A program made the position numbers and the translations under genes. Shown here in pieces: positions 1-6,990 of a stretch of DNA of 64,000 nucleotides. Source of the stretch: a virus; the IMG/VR virus record IMGVR_UViG_3300020221_000005, positions 39,352 to 103,351 of that record. One strand, written 5' to 3'. Every line of letters starts with the position of its first letter. The stretch's first letter is position 1. The notes below the pieces were generated by a model, which worked only from the letters and a program-made list of their open reading frames with translations, made no database searches and was not told the origin of the DNA.

Positions 1-1
1 A

Positions 2-301
2 TTTTTGCGTGGGTTGAATTGGAATGCTAAAGTTATTATTTCAGATGAGTCGCAGAACATGACTACTAAAGAATTGGTGACATTGGTAACCAGAGTTGGA
101 GAGTTCAGCAAATTATTTATATTAGGTGATCCGGATCAATCTGATATTGGAAACAAGAGTGGGTTTAAAAAAATGATTGAATTGTTTTCGGATGAAGATA
201 GTCGAGAAAACGGAGTATATACTTTTGAATTTACTGAGGATGACATTGTTAGGTCTAAACTGGTTAAATTTTTAATTAAAAAAATGAAAAAGATGGGTTA
301 A
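2..301 (+). CDS. PhoH-like ATPase, C-terminal part (cut by window edge)
   Basis: The reading frame is open from the first bases of the window, so the start and the Walker A region lie upstream. The visible 99 residues carry the Walker B-like segment VIISDESQN, followed by TRVGEFSKLFILGDPDQSD, which matches the sensor/GDP.Q region of PhoH-family ATPases (family pattern DEAQN...TR.G...K....GD..Q.D). PhoH-like proteins are P-loop NTPases, often associated with RNA helicase activity, and are common in large marine phages. The gene ends 21 nt before the fibre gene start. The family call is firm from the two motifs; the role in this phage is unknown. Confidence 0.85.
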   Translation, partial: FLRGLNWNAKVIISDESQNMTTKELVTLVTRVGEFSKLFILGDPDQSDIGNKSGFKKMIELFSDEDSRENGVYTFEFTEDDIVRSKLVKFLIKKMKKMG

Positions 302-304
302 AGA

Positions 305-313
305 CTATTTATC
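305..313 (+). promoter_or_regulatory. Late-promoter-like motif CTATTTATC before the fibre gene
   Basis: CTATTTATC lies 9 nt before the ATG at 323. It is one base off the recurrent CTATTTATA motif found before many genes in this window. No Shine-Dalgarno sequence is present between the motif and the start codon. Confidence 0.45.
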
Positions 314-322
314 TTCTGATAT

Positions 323-2134
323 ATGTCTAATAAAAAAATTACTGAATTGACTCCAATGACGTCTGGAAGTCTTGATCCTCAGGACTTATTAGTGGTGGTA
401 GATAGAAGCTTCTCTGAGACCAAAAACATGAGCATACATGAGTTTTCTGGATATTTGTCCAAAAAAGTCATACCCGAAGAAGCCGTTCACGCATTAAATG
501 CGGAATCGGCTGAAATTTCTACTGTGTCAGAAAGAGCATTTATAGCAGACAGTGCTTTAACAGCAAACACCGCGTCTTTTTCTGATAAAGCGGAACTATC
601 TAGTGTGGCAGAGGTCGGCGGAACTCCTTTTAATTCGTTCCTCATACGTTCTTATACAACGCAAAACAGAGACGCTTTGCAGTTCACCACCAAAAACGGA
701 AGTATTATATATAATTCCGATACATCGGCATTTCAAGTGTTTGAAGGTGGTGTGTGGAAAAATTTAATAGTTAATTCTGCTGGAGATGGTAATTTTACCA
801 ATTTAACGGCGAGCAACATTCTTGCAATCAGTGCAATCAGTGGCAGTACGTTGCATGGCACCACATCGATCACGTCGCCGATAGGCAACTTCACCAACCT
901 TACATCGAACAATCTTACAGCGAACAATATTACATCTCCAACCGAAGCCTACGAAGCACGTATTGGAAATCCAAACCAAATAGCTCAGTTTCTTTATAGA
1001 AAAAATCAACCAAATTTTCTTAATGATAATCAAATAAATGCACTTGATTACTCATATGCGTCAGTTGTAATAGCAGCAACTGGCTCTGAAAATCTTGGAG
1101 GATTAAATATGGCGTTGGCAATTGGCGGAACCAGACGTGCAAAAAACGTGTTTCAGACAACCGGCGAATTAGGATTTCACATATTTGATAAAGCTGATCA
1201 AAAATTATCACAAAGCTTGATTGCATCTATAGGAGCATTTGCCGAATCTACTGCTAGTGGAGACAGAGGTGGAAATTTGGCATTTTTTACGGTAAAATCT
1301 GGATCCAATAACAATTCTCCAAAAGAAGCAAGAGTCGTAATTACACATGATGGAAAATTTGGAGTGGGAATAGTTCCAACAGCGTCAATGGGCGTGTGCA
1401 CAATAAGAGGAGACTCGTCCGTATTTAATGTTTTATCCAGCAGTGTGTTACACGTAATTAAACATGATGCGGAGTTGGGATTTGACGCGGGAATTTATAT
1501 CTCGTCAAATCCCCATAATCAAAACGCAGGAAGAGGTGGAGGTATTACATTTCAAAATTCCGATGTTTGTACTGCAGGTATTTATGGTTTAAGAACCTGC
1601 GGGCAGACGGGTGGACCTACCAATTGTTGGGGTAGCGCATTATCATTTTACACACATAATGACGTGGACTATAACGTATTTAACAGTACATTTACTGAAA
1701 AGATGCGTATCAATCATAAGGGTGATGTTAATATTCATAGTGGAAGTCTCAATGTCAATAGTGGAAGTCTCAATGTTAATGGTCAAATTGCAGGAAAATT
1801 TTTCACCTTGCCTGGTACGTTTGGCAATGCAAGCGTAACAACCGCTTCAGTTACAGCTTCTACTAATAGTGTGTTACAAATGACTGTAAGCGGCACATTT
1901 GCTATAATGATAACTTCTTCTGCGATTCCTTCGGCTGGCTCAAATTTTACTTTAATTTTAAACCATACTAGTCCTGGTTATACTGGAGCAATTACATTTT
2001 CGGCAGGTCAATTTGCTACCGGCAGTAACTACGTTCCTACGTCAACTTTAGTCAGACGTTCTGTTTTTGTTTTCGTTTCTGATGGATCCAAGCTTCTTGA
2101 ATGTTCTAGAAATACGGGTATTACTTCTTCCTGA
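323..2134 (+). CDS. Tail-fibre-like structural protein (603 aa)
   Basis: The N terminus (KITELTP...DLLVVVD...KNMSIHEF) is a layout often seen at the start of virion fibre/appendage proteins of large phages, and it is followed by Ala/Ser/Thr-rich ALTANTASF-type repeats. Around residues 155-205 it carries the GNFTNLTASN / ISGSTLHGTT / ITSPIGNF cassette that is repeated five times in the protein at 35098-37953. The middle (residues 210-470) is a beta-rich, Gly/Asn-rich region, and a short duplication SGSLNVN occurs near residue 475. The C-terminal part (about 490-603) is Ser/Thr/Gly-rich and could be the receptor-facing or trimerising tip. No S74-type chaperone/peptidase end was recognised. Fibre identity is inferred from composition and the shared cassette. 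Confidence 0.65.
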   Translation: MSNKKITELTPMTSGSLDPQDLLVVVDRSFSETKNMSIHEFSGYLSKKVIPEEAVHALNAESAEISTVSERAFIADSALTANTASFSDKAELSSVAEVGGTPFNSFLIRSYTTQNRDALQFTTKNGSIIYNSDTSAFQVFEGGVWKNLIVNSAGDGNFTNLTASNILAISAISGSTLHGTTSITSPIGNFTNLTSNNLTANNITSPTEAYEARIGNPNQIAQFLYRKNQPNFLNDNQINALDYSYASVVIAATGSENLGGLNMALAIGGTRRAKNVFQTTGELGFHIFDKADQKLSQSLIASIGAFAESTASGDRGGNLAFFTVKSGSNNNSPKEARVVITHDGKFGVGIVPTASMGVCTIRGDSSVFNVLSSSVLHVIKHDAELGFDAGIYISSNPHNQNAGRGGGITFQNSDVCTAGIYGLRTCGQTGGPTNCWGSALSFYTHNDVDYNVFNSTFTEKMRINHKGDVNIHSGSLNVNSGSLNVNGQIAGKFFTLPGTFGNASVTTASVTASTNSVLQMTVSGTFAIMITSSAIPSAGSNFTLILNHTSPGYTGAITFSAGQFATGSNYVPTSTLVRRSVFVFVSDGSKLLECSRNTGITSS

Positions 2135-2156
2135 TTAAGTCTTGATAATAATTTGT

Positions 2157-2303
2157 ATGGATTCTAACAATAAAAGTATAGATGATCTTTTAGAAGAAAT
2201 TTTAAAAATTTCATTTGAGAAGGCAAAGAATGGAGACGTTGATTTTGCTAAAATTAATGAGTTGGCGTATATTATAAAGAAAAAGTTATTGTATTTAAAA
2301 TAA
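2157..2303 (+). CDS. Small acidic/basic helical protein (48 aa)
   Basis: An uninterrupted ATG-to-TAA frame of 48 codons fills the gap between the fibre gene and the HD gene. The peptide (MDSNNKSIDDLLEEILK...KKKLLYLK) is predicted to be mainly helical, with an acidic first half and a Lys-rich end. There is no recognised family and no Shine-Dalgarno sequence. It is called because it fits the tight gene packing and has ordinary phage codon use, but it remains a hypothetical protein. Confidence 0.5.
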   Translation: MDSNNKSIDDLLEEILKISFEKAKNGDVDFAKINELAYIIKKKLLYLK

Positions 2304-2338
2304 GTTGAATAGTTATTGAATTGAGTTAATATGGGCGG

Positions 2339-3001
2339 ATGAAAGAATATACTGAGGTTGAATTACAAACAAACTACGAAAATTTTTTATCTTTAATAAA
2401 GTCTTTATTTTCGGGAGAGAGACTTGAAAGGTTGTTATATTTATACGATGAAGATCAGTTTGGATTGCGTTTGATTACCGCGCCGGCTTCTTCAAAGTTA
2501 CATTTTCACAATGCATATATTGGTGGTTATTTGGATCATATTAATAATGTATATCGGGCGTCTTTGGGGGTAAAGAAGTTGTGGGAAGTGATGGGGGCTA
2601 CGATAGATTTTACGGATGAGGAGTTGGCGTTTTCGGCGTTGCATCACGATTTAGGAAAGTTGGGTGACAAGCAGCAGGGAGAGTATTATTTGCCACAGGA
2701 TAACGATTGGTATATTAAAAATCGTGGTGAGGCATTTAAATTTAATTCAAATTTGCAATATATGGATGTTGCGGATAGGGCGTTATATATTTTGCAGCAA
2801 TATCAAATTAAGTGTAGTTGGAGAGAAACTTTGGCTATAAAGTTGTCGGATGGTTTATATAATGAGGCGAACACTTCTTATTTAAAGAATTACAATAATG
2901 ATCATGATTTAAAAAGCAATCTTCCTAGAATTATTCACCATGCGGATTATTTGGCGTGTAGGGTTGAATATGACGCGTGGAATTCTGTTAAAAATTCTTG
3001 A
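2339..3001 (+). CDS. HD-domain metal-dependent phosphohydrolase (220 aa)
   Basis: The protein has a histidine-rich metal site typical of the HD superfamily: KLHFHNAY (H55, H57), GGYLDHI (H67), then the signature ALHHDLGKLGD with H102, H103 and D104. A distal IIHHADYLACR segment (about residues 204-214) could supply the last ligand. HD proteins hydrolyse phosphoesters of nucleotides or signalling molecules; the substrate here cannot be read from sequence. An upstream ATG at 2331 is closed by a stop after two more codons, so 2339 is the first usable start. It lies in a cluster of small early-type genes. Confidence 0.8.
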   Translation: MKEYTEVELQTNYENFLSLIKSLFSGERLERLLYLYDEDQFGLRLITAPASSKLHFHNAYIGGYLDHINNVYRASLGVKKLWEVMGATIDFTDEELAFSALHHDLGKLGDKQQGEYYLPQDNDWYIKNRGEAFKFNSNLQYMDVADRALYILQQYQIKCSWRETLAIKLSDGLYNEANTSYLKNYNNDHDLKSNLPRIIHHADYLACRVEYDAWNSVKNS

Positions 3002-3079
3002 TATAATATTATTTTGGTATATATGTATATATGTCAACACCTATGTTGGGTTGGCACAGATGTATATCCATGTGGAGTA

Positions 3080-3087
3080 CATAAATA
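3080..3087 (+). promoter_or_regulatory. Possible late promoter CATAAATA before hsp20
   Basis: CATAAATA is one base from the T4 late promoter TATAAATA and lies 12 nt before the Hsp20 start at 3100. It sits in a 98-nt gap (3002-3099) that contains no other gene and is otherwise AT-rich with a run of TATATATG-like sequence near 3019-3033. Confidence 0.3.
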
Positions 3088-3099
3088 GAAAGATAAAAT

Positions 3100-3579
3100 A
3101 TGAATATTATAAAAAACAATCCGTTATTTCGTTACACATCTCGCGATGAATTTTTGACACCCTTTGATAAAATCTTTGATGATTTTTATAAAGCTACTTC
3201 TCCGAATTTTGGCAAGGAATTTGGGGTAGATTTTTTTGAAAAGGGTGCATATCCTAAGATAAATGTGACCGAGTACGAAAATTTGGTGATTATAGAGGCT
3301 GGTATTCCTGGTTTGACTAAAGCTGATATTAATGTGGAGATAGAAACGGGAGTGTTAACTATTACAGGAAATAAAGTTTCAAAAAATAACACAAACGATG
3401 TAATATGTAATTCGTATCGTGAATTAAAGCATAGTAGTTTTGTTCGTAGTTTTAGTTTGAGTGAAAATATTGATACTGATACAGTTGATGCGAAAGTTGA
3501 AAATGGGTTATTAACTATTGTGTTAAAAAAGTTAAAACCGACTAATATTTCCAACAAGAAAAAGGTTAATATTAGTTAA
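3100..3579 (+). CDS. Small heat shock protein, Hsp20/alpha-crystallin family (159 aa)
   Basis: The central part (about residues 50-145) follows the alpha-crystallin domain: PKINVTEYENLVIIEAGIPGLTKADINVEIETG, VLTITGNK, a basic linker with SYRELKHSSFVRSFSLSEN, and VDAKVENGLLTIVLKK near the end. The pattern G-L-T-I-V-L matches the conserved GxLxxxxPK-like end of the family, with the Pro displaced. The N-terminal arm (FDKIFDDFYKA) is the usual variable arm. Hsp20 proteins are ATP-independent chaperones and occur in many T4-like marine phages, where they are thought to help capsid or scaffold folding. A strong terminator follows directly, so this gene ends a transcription unit. Confidence 0.9.
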   Translation: MNIIKNNPLFRYTSRDEFLTPFDKIFDDFYKATSPNFGKEFGVDFFEKGAYPKINVTEYENLVIIEAGIPGLTKADINVEIETGVLTITGNKVSKNNTNDVICNSYRELKHSSFVRSFSLSENIDTDTVDAKVENGLLTIVLKKLKPTNISNKKKVNIS

Positions 3580-3583
3580 AAAT

Positions 3584-3632
3584 AAAGGTTATATTTGACC
3601 TTTAACCCTCGATCAAATCGAGGGTTTTTTTA
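3584..3632 (+). terminator. Double-hairpin intrinsic terminator after hsp20
   Basis: Two hairpins lie in tandem. The first is AAAGGT/ACCTTT (3584-3589 and 3598-3603). The second is a ten-base perfect stem AACCCTCGAT/ATCGAGGGTT (3604-3613 and 3617-3626) with a 3-nt loop, followed by a T tract. This is a classical Rho-independent terminator, and a motif-preceded gene starts right after it. Confidence 0.85.
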
Positions 3633-3640
3633 TTTTTACA

Positions 3641-3649
3641 CTATTTATA
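3641..3649 (+). promoter_or_regulatory. Late-promoter-like motif CTATTTATA
   Basis: An exact CTATTTATA copy directly after the terminator and only 4 nt before the ATG at 3654. Because a terminator precedes it, new transcription must start here, which supports the motif being a promoter. A start 5-6 nt downstream, as in T4 late promoters, would give a leaderless message. Confidence 0.6.
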
Positions 3650-3653
3650 AAAT

Positions 3654-4454
3654 ATGAATAAGTTTAATTTTAAAAATTTGGTAGGAATTACTTCATTATT
3701 TATTGCTGCGTGTGCGGCATATTTTTCTATAATTGGAATTGCGATGTTATTTTCTGGTTCTAAACAATCGGCTATAATCATGGCATTTTCGTTAGAGTTA
3801 GGTAAATTAGTAGCGACGAGTTATTTATTTAGATATTGGCAAGACACACGCCGGCTTTTAAAGTTTTATTTAACACTGAGTGTTATTGTATTAATGTTTA
3901 TAACGTCATTGGGTATCTTTGGTTATTTAAGTGCATCGTATCAACGGTCTTCGTTGGCAGATAAGGCTAACGAGGAAAAAATTCAAATATATGAATCTAA
4001 GAAAACCTCATATGTTGATAAAATTTCACAATCGAAATCGAGAATAAAAAGTCTTGAAGATTTGCGGATCTCACAGGAACGTAGATTGAGTGAGGCGATG
4101 ACGAATATATTTATAGCTAGAAATCCTATTCAGCTACAGGAGATACAGTCTCAAACGGTGGAGTTAATTTCTAGCAACGAAAAAAGTATTGAGGGAGAAA
4201 ACAAAAAAATTCAAGATGCCAACGATGAAATTTTTAAGTTAAATGAGACTATTAATCAGTTTAAATTATCGGGAAGAGAACAAAGTGATATAATTACCTT
4301 TAAATTTGTGGCAGATGAATTTAATTTAACGATGGATAGAGTAGTAAAGTGGTTTATTTCTATATTAATATCAGTTTTTGATCCGTTGGCTATTTGTTTG
4401 TTATTGGCGTATAACAACATTATATTTTTGGAAGACAAAAAAAAAATAATATAG
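3654..4454 (+). CDS. Membrane protein with periplasmic/cytoplasmic coiled coil (266 aa)
   Basis: The N-terminal half has three hydrophobic segments (about residues 8-33, 37-56 and 72-95), then a long charged coiled-coil stretch (about 100-210, rich in Lys/Glu with SQSKSRIKSLEDLR), then a last transmembrane segment (about 228-258). Coiled-coil membrane proteins of this layout are seen in several large phages; the function is unknown. The annotated stop follows a run of ten A (4437-4446). A -1 slip at that run would replace the last three residues and add a basic tail of about 45 residues (see separate entry and finding). Confidence 0.75.
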   Translation: MNKFNFKNLVGITSLFIAACAAYFSIIGIAMLFSGSKQSAIIMAFSLELGKLVATSYLFRYWQDTRRLLKFYLTLSVIVLMFITSLGIFGYLSASYQRSSLADKANEEKIQIYESKKTSYVDKISQSKSRIKSLEDLRISQERRLSEAMTNIFIARNPIQLQEIQSQTVELISSNEKSIEGENKKIQDANDEIFKLNETINQFKLSGREQSDIITFKFVADEFNLTMDRVVKWFISILISVFDPLAICLLLAYNNIIFLEDKKKII

Positions 4455-4582
4455 TTGGAGAGAAAATTATTGACAATAAAAGTTTACATAATACTGTAGG
4501 AAGAAATCTGAATGCGTCTAATGCTAAATATAAAAACGTTAGAAAGCATGATATTTTTTCTAGATTGTTTAGAAATAATTGA
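4445..4582 (+). other. Frame-shifted coding extension of the upstream membrane protein gene
   Basis: After the A10 run, the -1 frame stays open for 45 codons to TGA at 4580-4582. It encodes NNIVGEKIIDNK...VGRNLNASN...FSRLFRNN, a basic peptide with normal amino-acid composition. It contains no ATG. Either the membrane protein is made in two forms by slippage at the A run, or the assembly has a one-base homopolymer error and the true gene ends at 4582. The stretch has no other explanation. Confidence 0.4.
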
Positions 4583-4616
4583 TTTTGGAAAAAGATTTTA
4601 ATATATAGTTTATATT

Positions 4617-4754
4617 ATGGGTGATGAAAATATAACTGAGGTTTTAAGATTATTAAAGAAATCAATCAAAACAAAAGATTGGGAGTATGTTTTGGAGTCG
4701 ATAGACTATCTAGAAGAATATGTCGAAGACGATTCAGACGATGAAAAATACTAA
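4617..4754 (+). CDS. Small acidic protein (45 aa)
   Basis: An ATG-to-TAA frame of 45 codons in the gap between two membrane-protein genes. The peptide (MGDENITEVLRLLKK...EEYVEDDSDDEKY) is helical in character with a strongly acidic C terminus. No family was recognised. The following gene starts 5 nt after its stop, which fits normal operon packing. Confidence 0.55.
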   Translation: MGDENITEVLRLLKKSIKTKDWEYVLESIDYLEEYVEDDSDDEKY

Positions 4755-4759
4755 TTTAA

Positions 4760-5041
4760 ATGGATCATATTTTACTTATATTGTTTATAATTTCTTTAAT
4801 TGGAAATATTATATTATTTAAGTTATTTCGTATAAATTTAACTAAAGTGGATATTTACGAAGCTTGGATTTTAGGATATAAAAATCAAATTGAAGAAACG
4901 TATCAGGCGTTAAAATTTGTAGATGAAAAACAAATATTTGAAAAAGATGATGAAGTTGGTTTTGTATTTTCTGACATATTGAAAATTATCAAAGATTTAA
5001 GGACTAAAATTTATGAAGAAGAAACTACTAAAGAAGAATAA
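4760..5041 (+). CDS. Small single-pass membrane protein (93 aa)
   Basis: Residues 3-22 (ILLILFIISLIGNIILFKLF) form one hydrophobic segment, followed by a charged, soluble-looking domain of about 70 residues ending in EEETTKEE. Short proteins with one N-terminal helix like this are common beside the late sigma gene in marine T4-like phages, but the function is unknown. Its stop is almost joined to the sigma factor start. Confidence 0.7.
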   Translation: MDHILLILFIISLIGNIILFKLFRINLTKVDIYEAWILGYKNQIEETYQALKFVDEKQIFEKDDEVGFVFSDILKIIKDLRTKIYEEETTKEE

Positions 5042-5042
5042 A

Positions 5043-5876
5043 ATGCGAAAAGTGCGTAAAATAAGTAAACCCAAGTCTTTTTTAAAATCAAAAAAGTTTT
5101 TTAAAAAACAAAATAAAATAAAAAAAATTAAGGTGATAAATATAACCGACTCAGTTAGTTCTAACAATATTAAGCCGGTCGAAGTTGTTAGAAAACGTTC
5201 AGGAAAAGGAAAAATGTATTTTACAAAAGAAACTGAGGATGCAATTATTTCTTACAACAACGAGGTTGACGATCTTATAAAAAATCAAATTTTTGAGACT
5301 AAGATAAAATTTGCTTTGGAAAAATTGGTAGAGAATATATTTAATACTTTTAAATTTACGTATTTTGATGTAGGTCCGTTAGAAGTACAAAAAGAAACTT
5401 TATCTCATCTTGTAGCAAATCTGCATAAGTATGAATCTGGAAAAGGAAAAGCTTTTGCATATTTTAGTATAATAGCAAAAAACTATTTAATTTTTCATAA
5501 TAATACCAATTACAAGCGATATAATCAACATGTAGATATTAGCGAAGAAAATGAAGAAAACACGGTAAGATTACAATCTGAAGATTCTCACTATAAAAAT
5601 GTAGAGACACAACAGTTTATAAAGATGATGGTAGAATATTGGGAAAAAAATTTAAATGATATTTTTTCTAAAAAAAGAGATTTGAAAATTGCGGAAGCCG
5701 TTGTGGAGTTATTTAGAAATAGTGATCGAATAGATTATTTCAATAAAAAAGCATTATATCTTTATATTAGAGAAATTTCTTCTTGCAAAACGCAGCAGAT
5801 AACCAAAGTAATTAATAAAATGAAAGAGTATCAAGATAAAATAACGAGGTTATATATGGAACATGGAAAAATTTGA
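5043..5876 (+). CDS. T4 gp55-like late transcription sigma factor
   Basis: The central part (FTKETEDAIISYNN...FALEKLVENIFNTFKFTYF...LVANLHKYESGKGKAFAYFSIIAKNYLIFHN) follows the sigma-2-like region of phage late sigma factors: a helix before an A-F-x-Y-F-x-x-I-A-x-N segment that contacts the -10 box. The start is set at the ATG at 5043, just after the upstream stop; an ATG at 5013 in the same frame would add ten residues (MKKKLLKKNK) and overlap the neighbour by 29 nt. In T4, gp55 with sliding clamp and gp33 reads TATAAATA boxes; here it is the best candidate to read the recurrent CTATTTATA motif. The first 45 residues are extremely Lys-rich. Confidence is good for the family, moderate for the start. 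Confidence 0.75.
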   Translation: MRKVRKISKPKSFLKSKKFFKKQNKIKKIKVINITDSVSSNNIKPVEVVRKRSGKGKMYFTKETEDAIISYNNEVDDLIKNQIFETKIKFALEKLVENIFNTFKFTYFDVGPLEVQKETLSHLVANLHKYESGKGKAFAYFSIIAKNYLIFHNNTNYKRYNQHVDISEENEENTVRLQSEDSHYKNVETQQFIKMMVEYWEKNLNDIFSKKRDLKIAEAVVELFRNSDRIDYFNKKALYLYIREISSCKTQQITKVINKMKEYQDKITRLYMEHGKI

Positions 5877-6591
5877 TAATAAGTATTACGCTTATCAACT
5901 TGTCGATTCTTCTGACGGCAAGACTTTTTATGTTGGTAAAGGTTGTAAGAACCGAATGTATAAACATGAAAAGGATGTTAGATTAGGAAAAATTCCCAAT
6001 AAAACAAATTATAAATTATATTATAAAATAAAAAAATTAATTGACGAAAACATTCCTATATTGTACGAAAAATTAACCGAAAATGTTAATGAGTTAGAAG
6101 CTTTAGCCTTAGAATCTGCATTTATAGAATATTATGGAATAGAGAATTTATGTAATTATTTCAAAAGTTGGTCAGGAAAATCTTTCAGAAGCGAACAGAC
6201 TAGAAAAAAACAAAGTTTGGCGAATAAAGGACCAAACTCTTATATGTATGGCAAACCCAAAACGGCGGATCAAACTTTAAAAAATAAAATTGCTCACTTG
6301 GGAAAGAATAACTATAGATATATACATAAAAAGTATACATTTTATAATAAAAATCTTGATATATTAGAGACTTTAACTCCTTACGATTTTAGAAAAAAAT
6401 ATAACATAGATAGTGGCGGGTTACATTTATTTTTGAAAGGAAAACGTTTTTCTATAAAAGGCTGGACGTTAGGAATTCCACTGGAAGATATTGAAAAAAA
6501 CCGAAGATCCAAAATAAGTAAAAAATTAAAAGGAAAGGCTAAAACTATAACCCACCGTAAAAACTTATGGAAAAATCGAAAAAAAACTTGA
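5863..6591 (+). CDS. GIY-YIG homing-type endonuclease (242 aa)
   Basis: The N terminus has YYAYQLVD...KTFYVGKG, the variant GIY-YIG core with the two conserved Tyr strands, followed by RMYKH, and a conserved Glu in EALALESAFIEYYG near residue 85-95. Downstream, SEQTRKKQSLANKGPNSYMYGK and THRKNLWK resemble the short NUMOD-type DNA-binding repeats of free-standing homing enzymes. It overlaps the sigma factor gene by 14 nt, so it may be co-translated with it. Such genes spread by cutting related genomes that lack them. No intron was seen around it. Confidence 0.85.
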   Translation: MEKFDNKYYAYQLVDSSDGKTFYVGKGCKNRMYKHEKDVRLGKIPNKTNYKLYYKIKKLIDENIPILYEKLTENVNELEALALESAFIEYYGIENLCNYFKSWSGKSFRSEQTRKKQSLANKGPNSYMYGKPKTADQTLKNKIAHLGKNNYRYIHKKYTFYNKNLDILETLTPYDFRKKYNIDSGGLHLFLKGKRFSIKGWTLGIPLEDIEKNRRSKISKKLKGKAKTITHRKNLWKNRKKT

Positions 6592-6601
6592 TAATGTGAT
6601 A

Positions 6602-6609
6602 TATTTATA
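6602..6609 (+). promoter_or_regulatory. Late-promoter-like motif TATTTATA
   Basis: An exact TATTTATA copy 6 nt before the ATG at 6616, at the start of the long tail/baseplate block. No Shine-Dalgarno sequence is present. Confidence 0.5.
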
Positions 6610-6615
6610 AACATC

Positions 6616-6990
6616 ATGGATTTACAAGATATTGAAATATATAAAGGAAAGTCATTTTCTTCTTTATGTAAAGAGATTGTGGTTAATCAAAACGAAAAAA
6701 AGGACCAGTTAGACGTATTAATTAGCGAACTGCGGGCTTTAATTAAGACGGTTAATGATGCTATGATTATAGTTCCTTTAATTAAGGACTATATGGATGT
6801 GGGTGTAAAAAATGACGAACAGTTAGTTAAACTGGCGGCAGTTATTCAAAGAATATTATTAAGGCAAAATGAAAGTGGCGATGGATCAGTAGCCATGATA
6901 ACTGATGCAGAAAGAGAAGAATTAATGCGAGAAGTGGAAAATATTAAAGCCGGACATAATAGTTCTATAAAAATTAAGGATATATCATGA
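6616..6990 (+). CDS. Unknown small protein at head of the baseplate block (124 aa)
   Basis: A mostly helical, soluble protein: a first segment with SLCKEIVVNQNEKKDQLDVLISELRALIKTV looks like a short coiled coil, followed by AMIIVPLIKDYMDVGVKNDEQLVKLAAVIQRI. The end overlaps the next gene by 4 nt (ATGA), indicating translational coupling to the spike/hub protein. The family is not recognised. Position suggests a tail or baseplate assembly role, but nothing in the sequence proves it. Confidence 0.6.
   Translation: MDLQDIEIYKGKSFSSLCKEIVVNQNEKKDQLDVLISELRALIKTVNDAMIIVPLIKDYMDVGVKNDEQLVKLAAVIQRILLRQNESGDGSVAMITDAEREELMREVENIKAGHNSSIKIKDIS

Noticed and set aside
2940-3149. Plus-strand frame between the HD and Hsp20 genes
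   Set aside because: It overlaps both genes out of frame and codes for no recognisable pattern; the gap holds a possible promoter instead.
5863-6591. Group I intron around the GIY-YIG gene
   Set aside because: The flanking genes are complete and the endonuclease overlaps the sigma gene end, so it is a free-standing gene.
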